Below, in pieces: positions 16,993-25,379 of a stretch of DNA of 64,000 nt. The stretch's first letter is position 1; every line of letters starts with the position of its first letter. The notes below the pieces were generated by a model. The model was not told the origin of the DNA. It searched no databases and saw only the letters and a list, made by a program, of their open reading frames with translations. The stretch spans positions 1 to 64,000 of the forward strand of contig CALIFY010000001.1 in assembly GCA_938021675.1 (NCBI GenBank), written 5' to 3'. The translations under genes were made by a program, and so were the position numbers. The stretch is from an uncultured Acidimicrobiales bacterium. GTDB taxonomy: Bacteria > Actinomycetota > Acidimicrobiia > Acidimicrobiales > SZUA-35.

Positions 16993-18218
16993 TCGATGGA
17001 GCCCGCCTCTGCTAAGGAGAACCACGGTCCTACCTGGCGGCGGAATGAGCGCCACTGTTCCAAAATGTTCTTGAAGTCGGCGTCGCCTTCGGCTATCTCG
17101 TCGAGGAGCAGCCCCGCTGCCGCCTGACCAGCCTCGATGACATCGGCCGGGAACTCTCGCAGTTCGGTCCCGCCGGCTACCAGTTCATTGAGAGCTTGAC
17201 CGTTTCGAGCGTCGTATTCGGCGGTCACCCTCACGAGTGCCTCGAAGGCTGCCGACCGAAACGCTGTTTGGTATAGAGGTGGGAGGTCGTTCCACGCGTC
17301 CTGGTTGACGATCAAGTCCAGCGACGCTCCTGGTTCCCAAAACCCGGGGTGATAGTAGAACCCAGCGCTGTCTTGCAAACCGAGGTTGGAGTCGTCGTAT
17401 GGGCCGACGAACTCAGCGGCATCAACCTCGCCAGACTGGAGCGCTCCGAGGATGTCGGCTGCTCCAAGGTTTACTACTTCGGCGCCGAGGCGCTCCATCA
17501 CCTGTCCGCCGAGACCGGGGATCCGCATCCGCAGGCCCTGAATATCGTCGAGCGAGTTGATTTCGCGAGTGAACCAGCCTCCCATCTGGGCGCCGGTGTT
17601 TCCGGCCGGGAACTGGATCACGTTGAACCGATCGGCATAGAACTTCTGCAACAACTCCAACCCACCGCCGTAGTAGAGCCAGGAGGTCTGTTGCCTCATG
17701 GTCAGGCCGAAGGGCAGGGCAGTGCCGAAGGCCAGCACCGGGCTTTGCTCTATGTAGTAGTACGTTGCCGTCGAACCGATGGTGAAGTCTCCGGAGGTAA
17801 CGACATCGAGAACCTCGATCGGGCTCGACAGCTCCCCGGCTGGGAAGGGTGTAATCGTGAACCGGCCTCCGGTGAGTTCGGCGAGCCGTTCGGTGAACAA
17901 CCGGGTATTACCCCAGAGCACTGGAAGCGTTTCTGGCCAACTGGTTGGCATTTGCCATTCGACGATCGGCCCATCGGCTGATGGGTCTGTTGTCGCTGTC
18001 GCTAGGGACTCATCAGCGGCCGTAGTAGCGGTCGTTTCTTGACCCGTGATCTCATCGGAGGTCGTCGTAGCCTCTGGCCGATTACTAAGCGTCCGATAGC
18101 TGCTCGCGCCGGCAACGCCAAGAAACGCGCCGACACCGGCGGCGCGCAACAATAATCGCCGGCTTCGGCTCGGCGGATCGTGCTGTCCATCGGAGTATGG
18201 CTGTCTTTGTGCGGTCAC
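16989..18218 (-). CDS. Orphan TRAP-type (DctP) substrate-binding protein with Tat signal
   Basis: A 409-residue exported solute-binding protein. The N-terminus has SRSRRLLLRAAGVGAFLGVAGA (about residues 17-38), a twin-arginine signal. The mature part follows the DctP pattern: VEWQMPTSWPETLPV, FTERLAELTGGRFTITPFPAGEL, DIQGLRMRIPGLGGQVMERLGAEVV (with the conserved Arg of the ligand clamp) and DAAEFVGPYDD. TRAP transporters bind carboxylates or similar anions and need DctQ and DctM membrane subunits, and none is nearby. Instead the gene sits in an operon with an ammonium transporter, an unknown protein and an OmpA protein. It may work as a receptor rather than a transporter part. The GTG start lies two bases after the upstream stop. 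Confidence 0.85.
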   Translation of the reverse strand: MTAQRQPYSDGQHDPPSRSRRLLLRAAGVGAFLGVAGASSYRTLSNRPEATTTSDEITGQETTATTAADESLATATTDPSADGPIVEWQMPTSWPETLPVLWGNTRLFTERLAELTGGRFTITPFPAGELSSPIEVLDVVTSGDFTIGSTATYYYIEQSPVLAFGTALPFGLTMRQQTSWLYYGGGLELLQKFYADRFNVIQFPAGNTGAQMGGWFTREINSLDDIQGLRMRIPGLGGQVMERLGAEVVNLGAADILGALQSGEVDAAEFVGPYDDSNLGLQDSAGFYYHPGFWEPGASLDLIVNQDAWNDLPPLYQTAFRSAAFEALVRVTAEYDARNGQALNELVAGGTELREFPADVIEAGQAAAGLLLDEIAEGDADFKNILEQWRSFRRQVGPWFSLAEAGSIE

Positions 18219-18220
18219 CC

Positions 18221-18598
18221 TTACGCCTCTCGGGGTCGTCTTGGCGGCGGCGGATCGAAACCCAGTCGCTCGTCTGTCGGTGCGTATGCGGTCGATTCAG
18301 CCCGCTGTTGTGCAAGAGCTCGCAAAAAGAGGAGCGCTGAGCGAGTCGGAACCGGTTCTCCTTGGTTCAGGAACGTTACGAGCTCGCCTTTGATTAGCCT
18401 GGCTCGTTCTTCCCGGGGAAGTTCTACCCACTGCATTGGTGTAATGAAGTTGAATCCGCCGAGTTTGCGCACGGCGATCTGATCGACTGGTCGCGACTCT
18501 TGCCCCGGTGTCGGTGGAACCGGGTTCGACCGAGAACCGGGCAGGAGACCACCCGGCCGCGGTTCGTTTTCGTTAGTCGAGTAGTCGCGTGAGTTCAT
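18221..18598 (-). CDS. Unknown 125-residue protein in the Amt operon
   Basis: A soluble protein with a Pro/Gly/Asn-rich N-terminal third, a compact central part (GGFNFITPMQWVELPREER, then LIKGELVTFLNQGEPVPTRSALLFLRAL, about residues 47-95) and a Pro/Arg-rich tail. No signal peptide or membrane helix is present. It overlaps the end of the ammonium transporter gene by 26 bp in another frame and ends two bases before the TRAP binding-protein start, so it is certainly co-expressed with both. I do not recognise the family. A cytoplasmic adaptor or sensor for the transporter is possible, but there is no direct support. Confidence 0.65.
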   Translation of the reverse strand: MNSRDYSTNENEPRPGGLLPGSRSNPVPPTPGQESRPVDQIAVRKLGGFNFITPMQWVELPREERARLIKGELVTFLNQGEPVPTRSALLFLRALAQQRAESTAYAPTDERLGFDPPPPRRPREA

Positions 18599-19979
18599 CG
18601 TCGGTCATCCCATTGCCCGGCAACAGTGTCGATCCGGTCGGTAGGTCGTCGAGCTCAAGGTTCACGCCACGTTGTTCACGCAACGGAGAGACTCGCAGTC
18701 CTACGGTCGCCTTTAGGGCGAGAAAGACGATGTAGGAGGTCAGCACGACCCAGACCAGATTGACTAGCACGCCGAACGATTGGACCGCGAGTTGGTCGAG
18801 CCGTGCCCGAGGCAACGCGTCGGCCGGCGCGAAGATGGCAAGGGCGATCGCCCCCCAAGCCCCAGCGAAGCCATGGGCTGGCACAACGCCGAGTGCGTCA
18901 TCGATCTTGAGTCGAAGCAGCAGTTCGTATCCGATGTTGTAGAGCACACCGGCTACGAAACCGATGACGACCGAACCGAGGGGGCCAACGACGTCGGCGC
19001 CTGGGGTGATGGCCACCAAACCGCTCAGTGCGCCACCGATCATTTTGCCGATCAGGTCGACTCGATCCTCGATCAAGTACGCGTAAATGGCAGCACCAGC
19101 GAGTCCGGCGACGCCACTCAGGTTGGTAACAAGGATGATTCGAGGCACGTCGCTGGTGAGGCCTAGGGTCGAACCGCCGTTGAATCCGAACCAGCCGAAC
19201 CACAAAATTACGACTCCCAGCGCGGTCATAGGCACGCTTGACGACTCGAAGACGCGTATCGAACCGTTTGGTCGGAACCGCCCGATTCGGGGGCCGACGA
19301 GTACGACACCGACCAGCGCAGCCCAGGCACCGGTGGTATGGACCACGGTGCCGCCGGCGAAATCATGAAAGCCCAGTTCAGCCAACCAGCCCTCGTTGCC
19401 TGGGGTCAGCAGTCCAGACCAGACCCAGTGTCCGTACACCGGATAGATCACGAGCCCGACGACGGCCGAGAAGATCACGTAGGCCAGGAATGTCGTCCGC
19501 TCGACGAGCGAACCAGAGACGATCGTGATCGCAGTTCCGGCGAACGCCAGCTGAAAGAGAAAGAACGTCGGGCCGGAAATCGGGCTCGGTGGAAGATCGA
19601 ACAGCCCGTTCAACGCCCAGAACCCGGAGCCAAAGACTTTGCTCCCGGTGCCAAACATGAGGGAAAACCCAACGGTGAAGAACGCCAGAGAGCCGACGGT
19701 CCAATCGACCAAGTTCTTCATTGCAACGGCCCCGGTATGAACCTGTCGGGCCAAACCGACCTCGAACATCAGGAATCCGGCCTGCATGAAAAAGACCAAG
19801 GCGGTGGCGAACAGAATCCACAGTTCGTCCGCCGCGTTACCGAGTTGTGCCGTTGGCAGCGAATCATCTGACTTGGGCAGCGCAAGTGCGAACACAACTA
19901 CGAGGACACCGAGCACCAGGAATAGTGATGCCCGCCTCAGTTGCTTCGACCGATACCCAACGTCGACTACTCCACCCAT
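18573..19979 (-). CDS. amt: Ammonium transporter, Amt/Rh family
   Basis: A 468-residue polytopic membrane protein. Conserved Amt features are DELWILFATALVFFMQAGFLMFEVG (about 49-73, first channel helix), FFLFQLAFAGTAITIVSGSLVERTTF (about 139-164), the first pore histidine in FHDFAGGTVVHTTGAWAALVG (about 204-224) and the second in AHGFAGAWGAIALAIFA (about 369-385). It should conduct ammonium or ammonia across the cytoplasmic membrane. No GlnK (P-II) gene follows, which is unusual; instead three genes for an unknown protein, a TRAP binding protein and an OmpA protein follow without gaps. The C-terminal tail after residue 440 (LDDLPTGSTLLPGNG) is not the P-II-contact tail familiar from AmtB. Confidence 0.93.
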   Translation of the reverse strand: MGGVVDVGYRSKQLRRASLFLVLGVLVVVFALALPKSDDSLPTAQLGNAADELWILFATALVFFMQAGFLMFEVGLARQVHTGAVAMKNLVDWTVGSLAFFTVGFSLMFGTGSKVFGSGFWALNGLFDLPPSPISGPTFFLFQLAFAGTAITIVSGSLVERTTFLAYVIFSAVVGLVIYPVYGHWVWSGLLTPGNEGWLAELGFHDFAGGTVVHTTGAWAALVGVVLVGPRIGRFRPNGSIRVFESSSVPMTALGVVILWFGWFGFNGGSTLGLTSDVPRIILVTNLSGVAGLAGAAIYAYLIEDRVDLIGKMIGGALSGLVAITPGADVVGPLGSVVIGFVAGVLYNIGYELLLRLKIDDALGVVPAHGFAGAWGAIALAIFAPADALPRARLDQLAVQSFGVLVNLVWVVLTSYIVFLALKATVGLRVSPLREQRGVNLELDDLPTGSTLLPGNGMTDDELTRLLD

Positions 19980-20141
19980 CGCCTCTCCCTGAGGACCCGT
20001 TGATCCATCCGCTAGCTGTTGCCGGAAAAAAGGCCGGCAAAAACGGAACGGGGAAGGACAAGGCGTCCGCCGTAGACGCAGCCATCCCCAGGCCGCTGGT
20101 TGGACAGGCTACCGGGTAGAGTGGACACGTGTGCAATGAGG

Positions 20142-20226
20142 GGTCGAAGAAGGTACATCCGACCAGGCGCACATAGGTCCAGGTAAGGCAAGATACCTGG
20201 AGGTAGACCGCGCGGGTGGCGCGCGG
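20142..20226 (+). other. Structured leader with three stem-loops before the DivIVA-like gene
   Basis: Three perfect stems follow in order: GGTCG/CGACC (20142-20146 with 20160-20164), CCAGGTA/TACCTGG (20179-20185 with 20194-20200) and CCGCGCG/CGCGCGG (20208-20214 with 20220-20226). An 8-bp palindrome ACACGTGT lies at 20125-20132. The last stem ends 32 bases before the ATG at 20259. No known riboswitch consensus was recognised. Confidence 0.5.
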
Positions 20227-20258
20227 CGGCCAGCGAGTTGCAAGGAGTTGAGGCGGAC

Positions 20259-21287
20259 ATGACGAGTGTCGATCAGCAAACCTTCGATGTGGTCCGACGT
20301 GGCTACGACATCGATCAGGTCGACCAGTTCCTCATCATTCAGGCGAGAGCCTGGTCGGCGGAGCTCGATGCCGCTCGGGATCGGGTCGCTGAGTTGGAAC
20401 AAGAGGTTCAGGGGATCGGACGGCTGGAAGCCGAGCTGGACGAGGCTCGTCGGCAACAGGAAGCTCTCACCCTCACACTCCAAACTGCCGCTCAGGCCAG
20501 AGATGAGATGTTGGCGAAGACCGAACAGGAGATTGCCGATCTTCAAGCCAGCAACGATGCGGCGCTGACGTCGCTTCGTTCCGAAGCTGAAGAGCAGGCC
20601 ACCGCGCTGGTCTCCGAAGCTCGCAACGCGGCATCGGAGATTGAACAAGAGACCCAAGTTCGAAGCCTCGAGCTTCACCGGGAACAGGAAGACGATTTCG
20701 CTCGTCGACGGGCCGAATTGGAGCAGCAGCACATCGACGCCACCCAGCGTTACGCCGAAGCGGCGAAGGCGTTGAAAGCAAAAGTCGAAGACCTCAACTC
20801 GATGCGCGAAGCGTTGGTCGCCGGGTTGGAAGCGATCGCCGGGGGTGGCTTGTCGGCCATGCGTGGCTCCGAAGAACTCCTAGCTTCAGTCGGTATCGAA
20901 ATCAACACGACCAACGCCGACATCGAAGCTCGGTTCGATGGTTCGAGCAACGGGGAAGAGCCGGCAACGGACAAGGCAAAGACCGAGGCATCTGAGCCGC
21001 TGGATAAAGCGAGCCAGGAGCCTGTCGTCGAATCAGATGACGACGTCGAAGGTCAAGACGCTGATTCGAATGCCAATCTAGAACCCGACACCGATGCTGA
21101 CGCCGATCCCGACGCCGGCTCGATCGAGGGCATCGACGACGCCGATCAGGATCTCGACGAGGACCACAGCAGTAACGGCCAAAACGTTGCGGGGGATCCT
21201 GTGCCGCTACTAGAGCTCGATGCTGCCACCACGTCGGAACTTGATGATCCAACACCTCAGGCCAACGCCCACCACCCTGAAGACTGA
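20259..21287 (+). CDS. DivIVA-like coiled-coil protein
   Basis: A 342-residue cytoplasmic protein. The N-terminus (FDVVRRGYDIDQVDQFL, about residues 8-24) matches the DivIVA lipid-binding domain consensus F-x-x-x-x-RGYD-x-x-QVD-x-FL. A long heptad-rich coiled coil runs from about 35 to 200 with repeated Glu/Ala/Leu (ELEQEVQG, ARRQQEALTL, EQQHIDATQRYAEAAKALKAKVEDL). The last 110 residues are strongly acidic and low in complexity (DADADPDAG). DivIVA proteins bind curved membrane at poles and septa and recruit growth machinery. The ATG at 20259 is preceded by AAGGAG; a TTG at 20238 is also in frame but overlaps that site. The gene has a structured leader with three stem-loops. Confidence 0.8.
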   Translation: MTSVDQQTFDVVRRGYDIDQVDQFLIIQARAWSAELDAARDRVAELEQEVQGIGRLEAELDEARRQQEALTLTLQTAAQARDEMLAKTEQEIADLQASNDAALTSLRSEAEEQATALVSEARNAASEIEQETQVRSLELHREQEDDFARRRAELEQQHIDATQRYAEAAKALKAKVEDLNSMREALVAGLEAIAGGGLSAMRGSEELLASVGIEINTTNADIEARFDGSSNGEEPATDKAKTEASEPLDKASQEPVVESDDDVEGQDADSNANLEPDTDADADPDAGSIEGIDDADQDLDEDHSSNGQNVAGDPVPLLELDAATTSELDDPTPQANAHHPED

Positions 21288-21398
21288 TCGTATTCCTTGC
21301 GGCCGGGTGACTCCCGGCCGCCGAACCTAGCCGACGTCGCGGAATGGCTGGCCGCCAACCGGGTTACCCTCCAACAAGAGATTCTTGAGGAGTCCCCG

Positions 21399-22253
21399 AT
21401 GTCGCACCACCATCAACCTCATACGCACCCGAGTGGAACACACCGGGTCGCCGGTTTTGCGTCGCTGGCCCCGGCGAGGCGCGAAGTCCATCGTCTCGGC
21501 AGGCGACGGTTTCTGGCCGATCTCGGTAAAGGAACCTTCGCCGTCGCTGTCCTCGGCGCCGCCGCTGCATGTTCAAGCTCAGATTCGGCCTCTGGAGGCA
21601 CCACCGGTGACAGCGACCCCGAGGACGAATCCATCGGATCTGGATCCGATGCTGGTAGCGGCCTGGAATGGGCGCAAGTGTCCTTAGGGTTCGTGTCGGC
21701 CTATGTGCTCAGTCGTGGTTCGGAAGCAGCGGTTGTCGATACCGGGGTTCCTGGAAGCGCAAGCCAAATTGGCGACACGCTGGCCACCCTCGGTTTCGGA
21801 TGGGGGGATGTCGATCACGTAATCCTGACCCACCATCACGGCGACCACGTCGGTGGATTGAACGAGGTGCTGGCAGAAGTTCCAAACGCGACCGCATACG
21901 CCGGCGAAGCTGATATCGCCAACATCCAGTCGACAAATCCGCTGACCGCCGTCGGTGATGGCGACGAGATCCTCGGGCTTCAGGTGCTACACACCCCAGG
22001 GCATACGCCCGGTTCGATCTCGCTTCTCGACCCCGGAATCGGACTGCTCGTTGCGGGCGACGCTGTCCTGGCCAACGATGCCGGGACCGAGGTGTTAGCT
22101 CCGTCCGACCGGTTCTCCGAAGACATCGACCTGGCGTTCAGATCGGTCAAGGACCTTGCCGAACTCAACGTCGCCTCGGTGCTCCCGGGCCACGGTCAGC
22201 CAGTTGATGGAGAAGCTGGCGCGTTGTTGTCGGCTCTGGCCGAATCGCTGTAA
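21399..22253 (+). CDS. Exported metallo-beta-lactamase-fold hydrolase (Tat lipoprotein)
   Basis: A 284-residue exported enzyme. The N-terminus is His-rich (MSHHHQPHTHP), then a twin-arginine signal RRRFLADLGKGTFAVAVLGAAAAC with a lipobox-like cysteine. The mature part has the zinc-binding signature LTHHHGDHVGG (about 146-156), HTPGHTPGSISLL with the third metal histidine, VAGD (bridging aspartate) and LPGHGQPV. These define an MBL-fold hydrolase with two metal sites; the substrate class (lactone, thioester, phosphoester) cannot be told. GAGGAG stands seven bases before the ATG at 21399. The His-rich start may bind zinc or copper, an inference only. Confidence 0.88.
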   Translation: MSHHHQPHTHPSGTHRVAGFASLAPARREVHRLGRRRFLADLGKGTFAVAVLGAAAACSSSDSASGGTTGDSDPEDESIGSGSDAGSGLEWAQVSLGFVSAYVLSRGSEAAVVDTGVPGSASQIGDTLATLGFGWGDVDHVILTHHHGDHVGGLNEVLAEVPNATAYAGEADIANIQSTNPLTAVGDGDEILGLQVLHTPGHTPGSISLLDPGIGLLVAGDAVLANDAGTEVLAPSDRFSEDIDLAFRSVKDLAELNVASVLPGHGQPVDGEAGALLSALAESL

Positions 22254-22296
22254 GACGAAACTGCCGCCCGGCACCCGTGCTCGATCGCCGGTGAAC

Positions 22297-23895
22297 CTAC
22301 GGATCTGTCGTAGTCGAACCCTCGTCGGCCGTCGTTTCAGACGTCGAGTCGTCGGTCGATGATGAGGTGGTGTCAGACGCTTCGGTTGTCGTGCTAGACG
22401 GTTCGGTCGTCGGTGGCACTTCCGTCGTGCTGTCTTCAATCGTTGTTGTCGACTCGGGCTCGGTTGTGTCCGTAGTTTCCGGCGGTTCGCTGGTAGTCGA
22501 CTCAGGAGCTTCGGTTGTTTCGGTTGTCGTCGGCGCCACGGTGGTAGCCGTCGGTGGCGGTGCCGGTGGCTTCGCCTCGGCGTACCTAGGATCGATTCCC
22601 GGATCGGCCCAACAACCGCGACTCTCTGCCCAAGGGCTCGTTCCCTCGGATTGCAAGGTCGCTAACGCCGCTTCGTCCTGTTGAGCTGGTGTGGCCAAGT
22701 GGGCCTCTGCAACACCATAGGTAGCGGCGTGCCCGTACCAGTCCCAGCTCTTCGACAAGAACTGATAGGCACCCCGAGCGCTCGAACCATCATTGGCCGC
22801 CTGATAGTTGTTCGTTGACTCACAGAATCGAATACGCAATAGCACATCGGGCACCAGTACCCCATTGCCGCTGTCCACCCACGAACTCTCGGGTCCAATT
22901 TCGGGCTCAACGAGGCCGTCATCGACAGGTTCTTGGCTCGTCTCAGGTGTGTCAACCTGGCGGGACGCCTGTTGTCGTAGGTAGGCGAGATCATCGGCGG
23001 GAGATGAGACGATCGTCCAATCGTCGGTGGTGTTCTGTTCGCTGGCGGTCGTGGCGGGCGGGCCGCTCCCGAGGAGTCGAGGCGACACTTCGGCGCTTGC
23101 CTGAAGCGCAAACGGCTGCTCGTCTTCATCACCGATCGTGGACTGGACTATCACCACGCCGGCAGCCAAGGCGACGATGGCACCAAACGCCGCGATCGAG
23201 CGTTTGCCGATGCGCGTCCGGAGAAGGGACAGGGGCCACCGTCGTGGGAGAGGGTCGAAATGGTCGAGCGTGATCGGCAATGGACCGGCGAGAGTGTCGT
23301 CACCAGCCGCATCGTCGGTAATGCGGCGATGCCGTCCCGTCGTTGCCGGCGGTGGCAGCTGAAGCGACGAACCACGCTCGGCTACATCGAGTCGGCCCGG
23401 TACACCGGGGTCGAGATCTGGCCCGTCGCGAAGAATGGTTGTTCCGGTTTGACGACCTGAACTTTCCGACGAGCCGGGGCCAGGCCCAACGAGACCAGGG
23501 TCGTGGTCGGCTGTTGGCTTCGACGCGCTGGTACTGCGGTCGATTGGTGATCGCTCTTCTGTCGGCCAGTCGAACTGGTCTGATCGGCCGAAGGCTTCGG
23601 GCTGGAGATCGATTTCCAGCTCGGCCCGAACCGCAGCATCGAGGTCGATCTCATCGGTTACGGCTGGCCATTCGAAGCTGTCATCGGACCGCCGACTCTG
23701 CACCGCAGGTCGGGTGACCTCAACCGGGGCATTGGCGGGCTCGATAATTCGCGTCGACGACGTCAGCGGGATTGATTCCCGTAGCGGTGCTGTGTCGGTT
23801 CCTAGACCGGCCGGCCGCTCGCCACCACCATATGGTTGAGGTGGCCGAGGCACGCGACGCGGTGGTACACGAGTTCCGGTGGATTGTCTGGTCAT
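22297..23895 (-). CDS. Membrane-anchored Rpf-like transglycosylase
   Basis: A 532-residue protein with a long cytoplasmic N-terminal region (about 1-225, Arg/Pro-rich then acidic), one membrane helix (RSIAAFGAIVALAAGVVIVQ, about 232-251) and an external part. Residues around 355-430 (IRFCESTNNYQAANDGSSARGAYQFLSKSW and PAQQDEAALATLQSEGTSPW, in pieces) form the Rpf-type lysozyme-like domain, with the catalytic glutamate in CES and a C-terminal Cys in GCW. The last 95 residues are Thr/Ser/Glu/Pro-rich and likely cross the wall. Rpf proteins cleave peptidoglycan and promote resuscitation. AGGAG eight bases before the ATG at 23895 sets the start. A large intracellular N-terminal domain is unusual for Rpf. 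Confidence 0.85.
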   Translation of the reverse strand: MTRQSTGTRVPPRRVPRPPQPYGGGERPAGLGTDTAPLRESIPLTSSTRIIEPANAPVEVTRPAVQSRRSDDSFEWPAVTDEIDLDAAVRAELEIDLQPEAFGRSDQFDWPTEERSPIDRSTSASKPTADHDPGLVGPGPGSSESSGRQTGTTILRDGPDLDPGVPGRLDVAERGSSLQLPPPATTGRHRRITDDAAGDDTLAGPLPITLDHFDPLPRRWPLSLLRTRIGKRSIAAFGAIVALAAGVVIVQSTIGDEDEQPFALQASAEVSPRLLGSGPPATTASEQNTTDDWTIVSSPADDLAYLRQQASRQVDTPETSQEPVDDGLVEPEIGPESSWVDSGNGVLVPDVLLRIRFCESTNNYQAANDGSSARGAYQFLSKSWDWYGHAATYGVAEAHLATPAQQDEAALATLQSEGTSPWAESRGCWADPGIDPRYAEAKPPAPPPTATTVAPTTTETTEAPESTTSEPPETTDTTEPESTTTIEDSTTEVPPTTEPSSTTTEASDTTSSSTDDSTSETTADEGSTTTDP

Positions 23896-24060
23896 TCGCT
23901 TGACTCCTGCTCGACCTGTCGGCTGATTTGCCTTGGGATCGAGACCCGCCGTTGGGTCCATCGCCGGGACGCAATTGTCCTACTTCGAAAACTTCTTCCG
24001 AGCCAGACCTTAGCCACATTACGGACGCGTGACACGTCTTTCGACAACATCCATGTCAAT

Positions 24061-24097
24061 CCGTGAGCAAACCCTCTCAAATCAGCGGGTTTCACGG
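24061..24097. other. Imperfect stem-loop between divergent Rpf and esterase genes
   Basis: CCGTGA (24061-24066) pairs with TCACGG (24092-24097), and ACCC pairs with GGGT inside. The 297-bp intergenic region otherwise shows only promoter-like boxes. It lies in the leader on the Rpf side. Confidence 0.4.
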
Positions 24098-24179
24098 GAG
24101 TCAAGAAGCGGATTCGCTCAGGAAAAGTCAAACCGTCCGGGCGTGGGTCGTGGGTCCACCTACACGACCAGATACCGAC

Positions 24180-24185
24180 TACCGT
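24180..24185 (+). promoter_or_regulatory. -10 box of a leaderless start
   Basis: TACCGT is followed by seven bases and the GTG at 24193. No ribosome binding site precedes that GTG, so the box supports the start. Confidence 0.4.
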
Positions 24186-24192
24186 TTGCGAC

Positions 24193-25251
24193 GTGTCCGG
24201 GTTTTCGGTCACCCGAACGACGGCGGTGATCGGGCTTCTCGCACTGGTCGTTTCAGCGTGCACTGGCCGATCGCCCAAAGACGATGCCGCGCCCGCTACG
24301 ACCACCCCGGCCATCGACGCCAGATCAACGACCGCGACCGCTCCCCCATCGACGGTCGAGAGTGACGGCCGGGGCTGTTCGGAGGACGACGCCGAGCCAG
24401 GTCAAACTACGGTCGAACTGGACTTCGAGGGCCAGAACCGCACGTACGAACTCTACGTTCCCCAGGGTTATGACGGCGCAGAGCGCGCCCCATTGGTCTT
24501 GAACTGGCACGGGTTGGGCTCAACGGGTAAACAGCAGCTCGACTTCTCCGAATACCGGTTGACCGCTGATGCCGGCCAATTCTTTGTGGTTGCGCCCACC
24601 GGTCTACCGTCGCCTGGAGATACGAGGAACTCGTGGGAGCTTACCGACGACGCCGATCCCGGCAGAGATGATTTGGCCTTCGCTCACGCGCTCCTCGACG
24701 ACGTGTCCGACAGGGTGTGCGTCGACCCGGCTCGTATTTACACCACCGGCATGTCGAACGGAGGGTATTTCAGCGCTCGTCTGGTGTGCGAGATGGCCGA
24801 CCGAGTAGCGGCCGCAGCTTCGGTTGCGGGGATGACCCGTGAGGACGACTGCGAACCGTCTCGCCCGGTTCCGTACCTCGCCTTTCACGGGGTGGAGGAT
24901 GAGATTGTCCCCTATGCCGGCGGCGGCTACTCGTCGCTGGCTCCCGGCGTGTACCTCGAACTGATGGATCGATCGATCCCGGATGAATTCGCCGAGTTCG
25001 CCACCGAGTTCGGCTGTGATGTCGAACCAGCTTCGACAGAGGTCGCGGAGGGGGTAAGCAGCTCGACGTACGGCGGCTGCGAAGAAGACGTCGAACTGGT
25101 GCTCTACACCATCGCCGACGCCGGTCATACATGGCCGGGATCTCGAACATCGAAGTTGCTTTCCGAGGGAGCCGGGCTCGGGACGACCACCCTTGAGATC
25201 TCAGCCACCGAGTTGTCATGGGAATTCTTCAGTCGCCATCGGCTTCGGTGA
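24193..25251 (+). CDS. PHB-depolymerase/LpqC-like esterase lipoprotein
   Basis: A 352-residue lipoprotein esterase. The signal VIGLLALVVSAC ends in a lipobox at about residue 23. The alpha/beta hydrolase domain shows YELYVPQGYDGAERAPLVLNWHGLGSTG (about 76-103, in pieces), the nucleophile elbow TTGMSNGGYFSARL (about 190-203), the acid region FHGVEDEIVPYAGG and the histidine in DAGHTWPGS. This is the pattern of polyhydroxybutyrate depolymerase, feruloyl esterase and mycobacterial LpqC. It should hydrolyse polymer or aryl esters outside the membrane. It is divergent from the Rpf-like gene and followed on the same strand by another lipoprotein with a lysozyme-like domain. Confidence 0.87.
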   Translation: MSGFSVTRTTAVIGLLALVVSACTGRSPKDDAAPATTTPAIDARSTTATAPPSTVESDGRGCSEDDAEPGQTTVELDFEGQNRTYELYVPQGYDGAERAPLVLNWHGLGSTGKQQLDFSEYRLTADAGQFFVVAPTGLPSPGDTRNSWELTDDADPGRDDLAFAHALLDDVSDRVCVDPARIYTTGMSNGGYFSARLVCEMADRVAAAASVAGMTREDDCEPSRPVPYLAFHGVEDEIVPYAGGGYSSLAPGVYLELMDRSIPDEFAEFATEFGCDVEPASTEVAEGVSSSTYGGCEEDVELVLYTIADAGHTWPGSRTSKLLSEGAGLGTTTLEISATELSWEFFSRHRLR

Positions 25252-25379
25252 GCGATGCGGTAGCGCCCGATCAGGTCTACCCTTGCCATAACCTTTATTG
25301 GCGGCCCGTGGCGGAACGACGGTCGCTCGCTATCAGGAAACCACGGCGCGGCGGGCAATGGCGGAAGGCAGAACGTTCG

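Noticed and set aside
16989-18218. A complete TRAP transporter in the Amt operon
   Set aside because: Only the DctP-like binding protein is present. Neither the 125-aa gene nor the OmpA gene has the membrane helices of DctQ or DctM.
22254-22296. A terminator between the convergent MBL and Rpf genes
   Set aside because: No stem longer than four base pairs can be formed in the 43 bases.
22297-22580. Plus-strand reading of the Thr/Ser-rich region as a valine-rich secreted protein
   Set aside because: It is the antisense shadow of the low-complexity wall-spanning tail of the Rpf-like protein, which has a full gene structure.
23896-24192. A c-di-AMP (ydaO-type) riboswitch upstream of the Rpf-like gene
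   Set aside because: GAATCCG and a stem-loop are present on the Rpf side, and such riboswitches often precede Rpf genes, but the conserved GGAACC, GACAGCTAACTCCGG and closing segments are missing.
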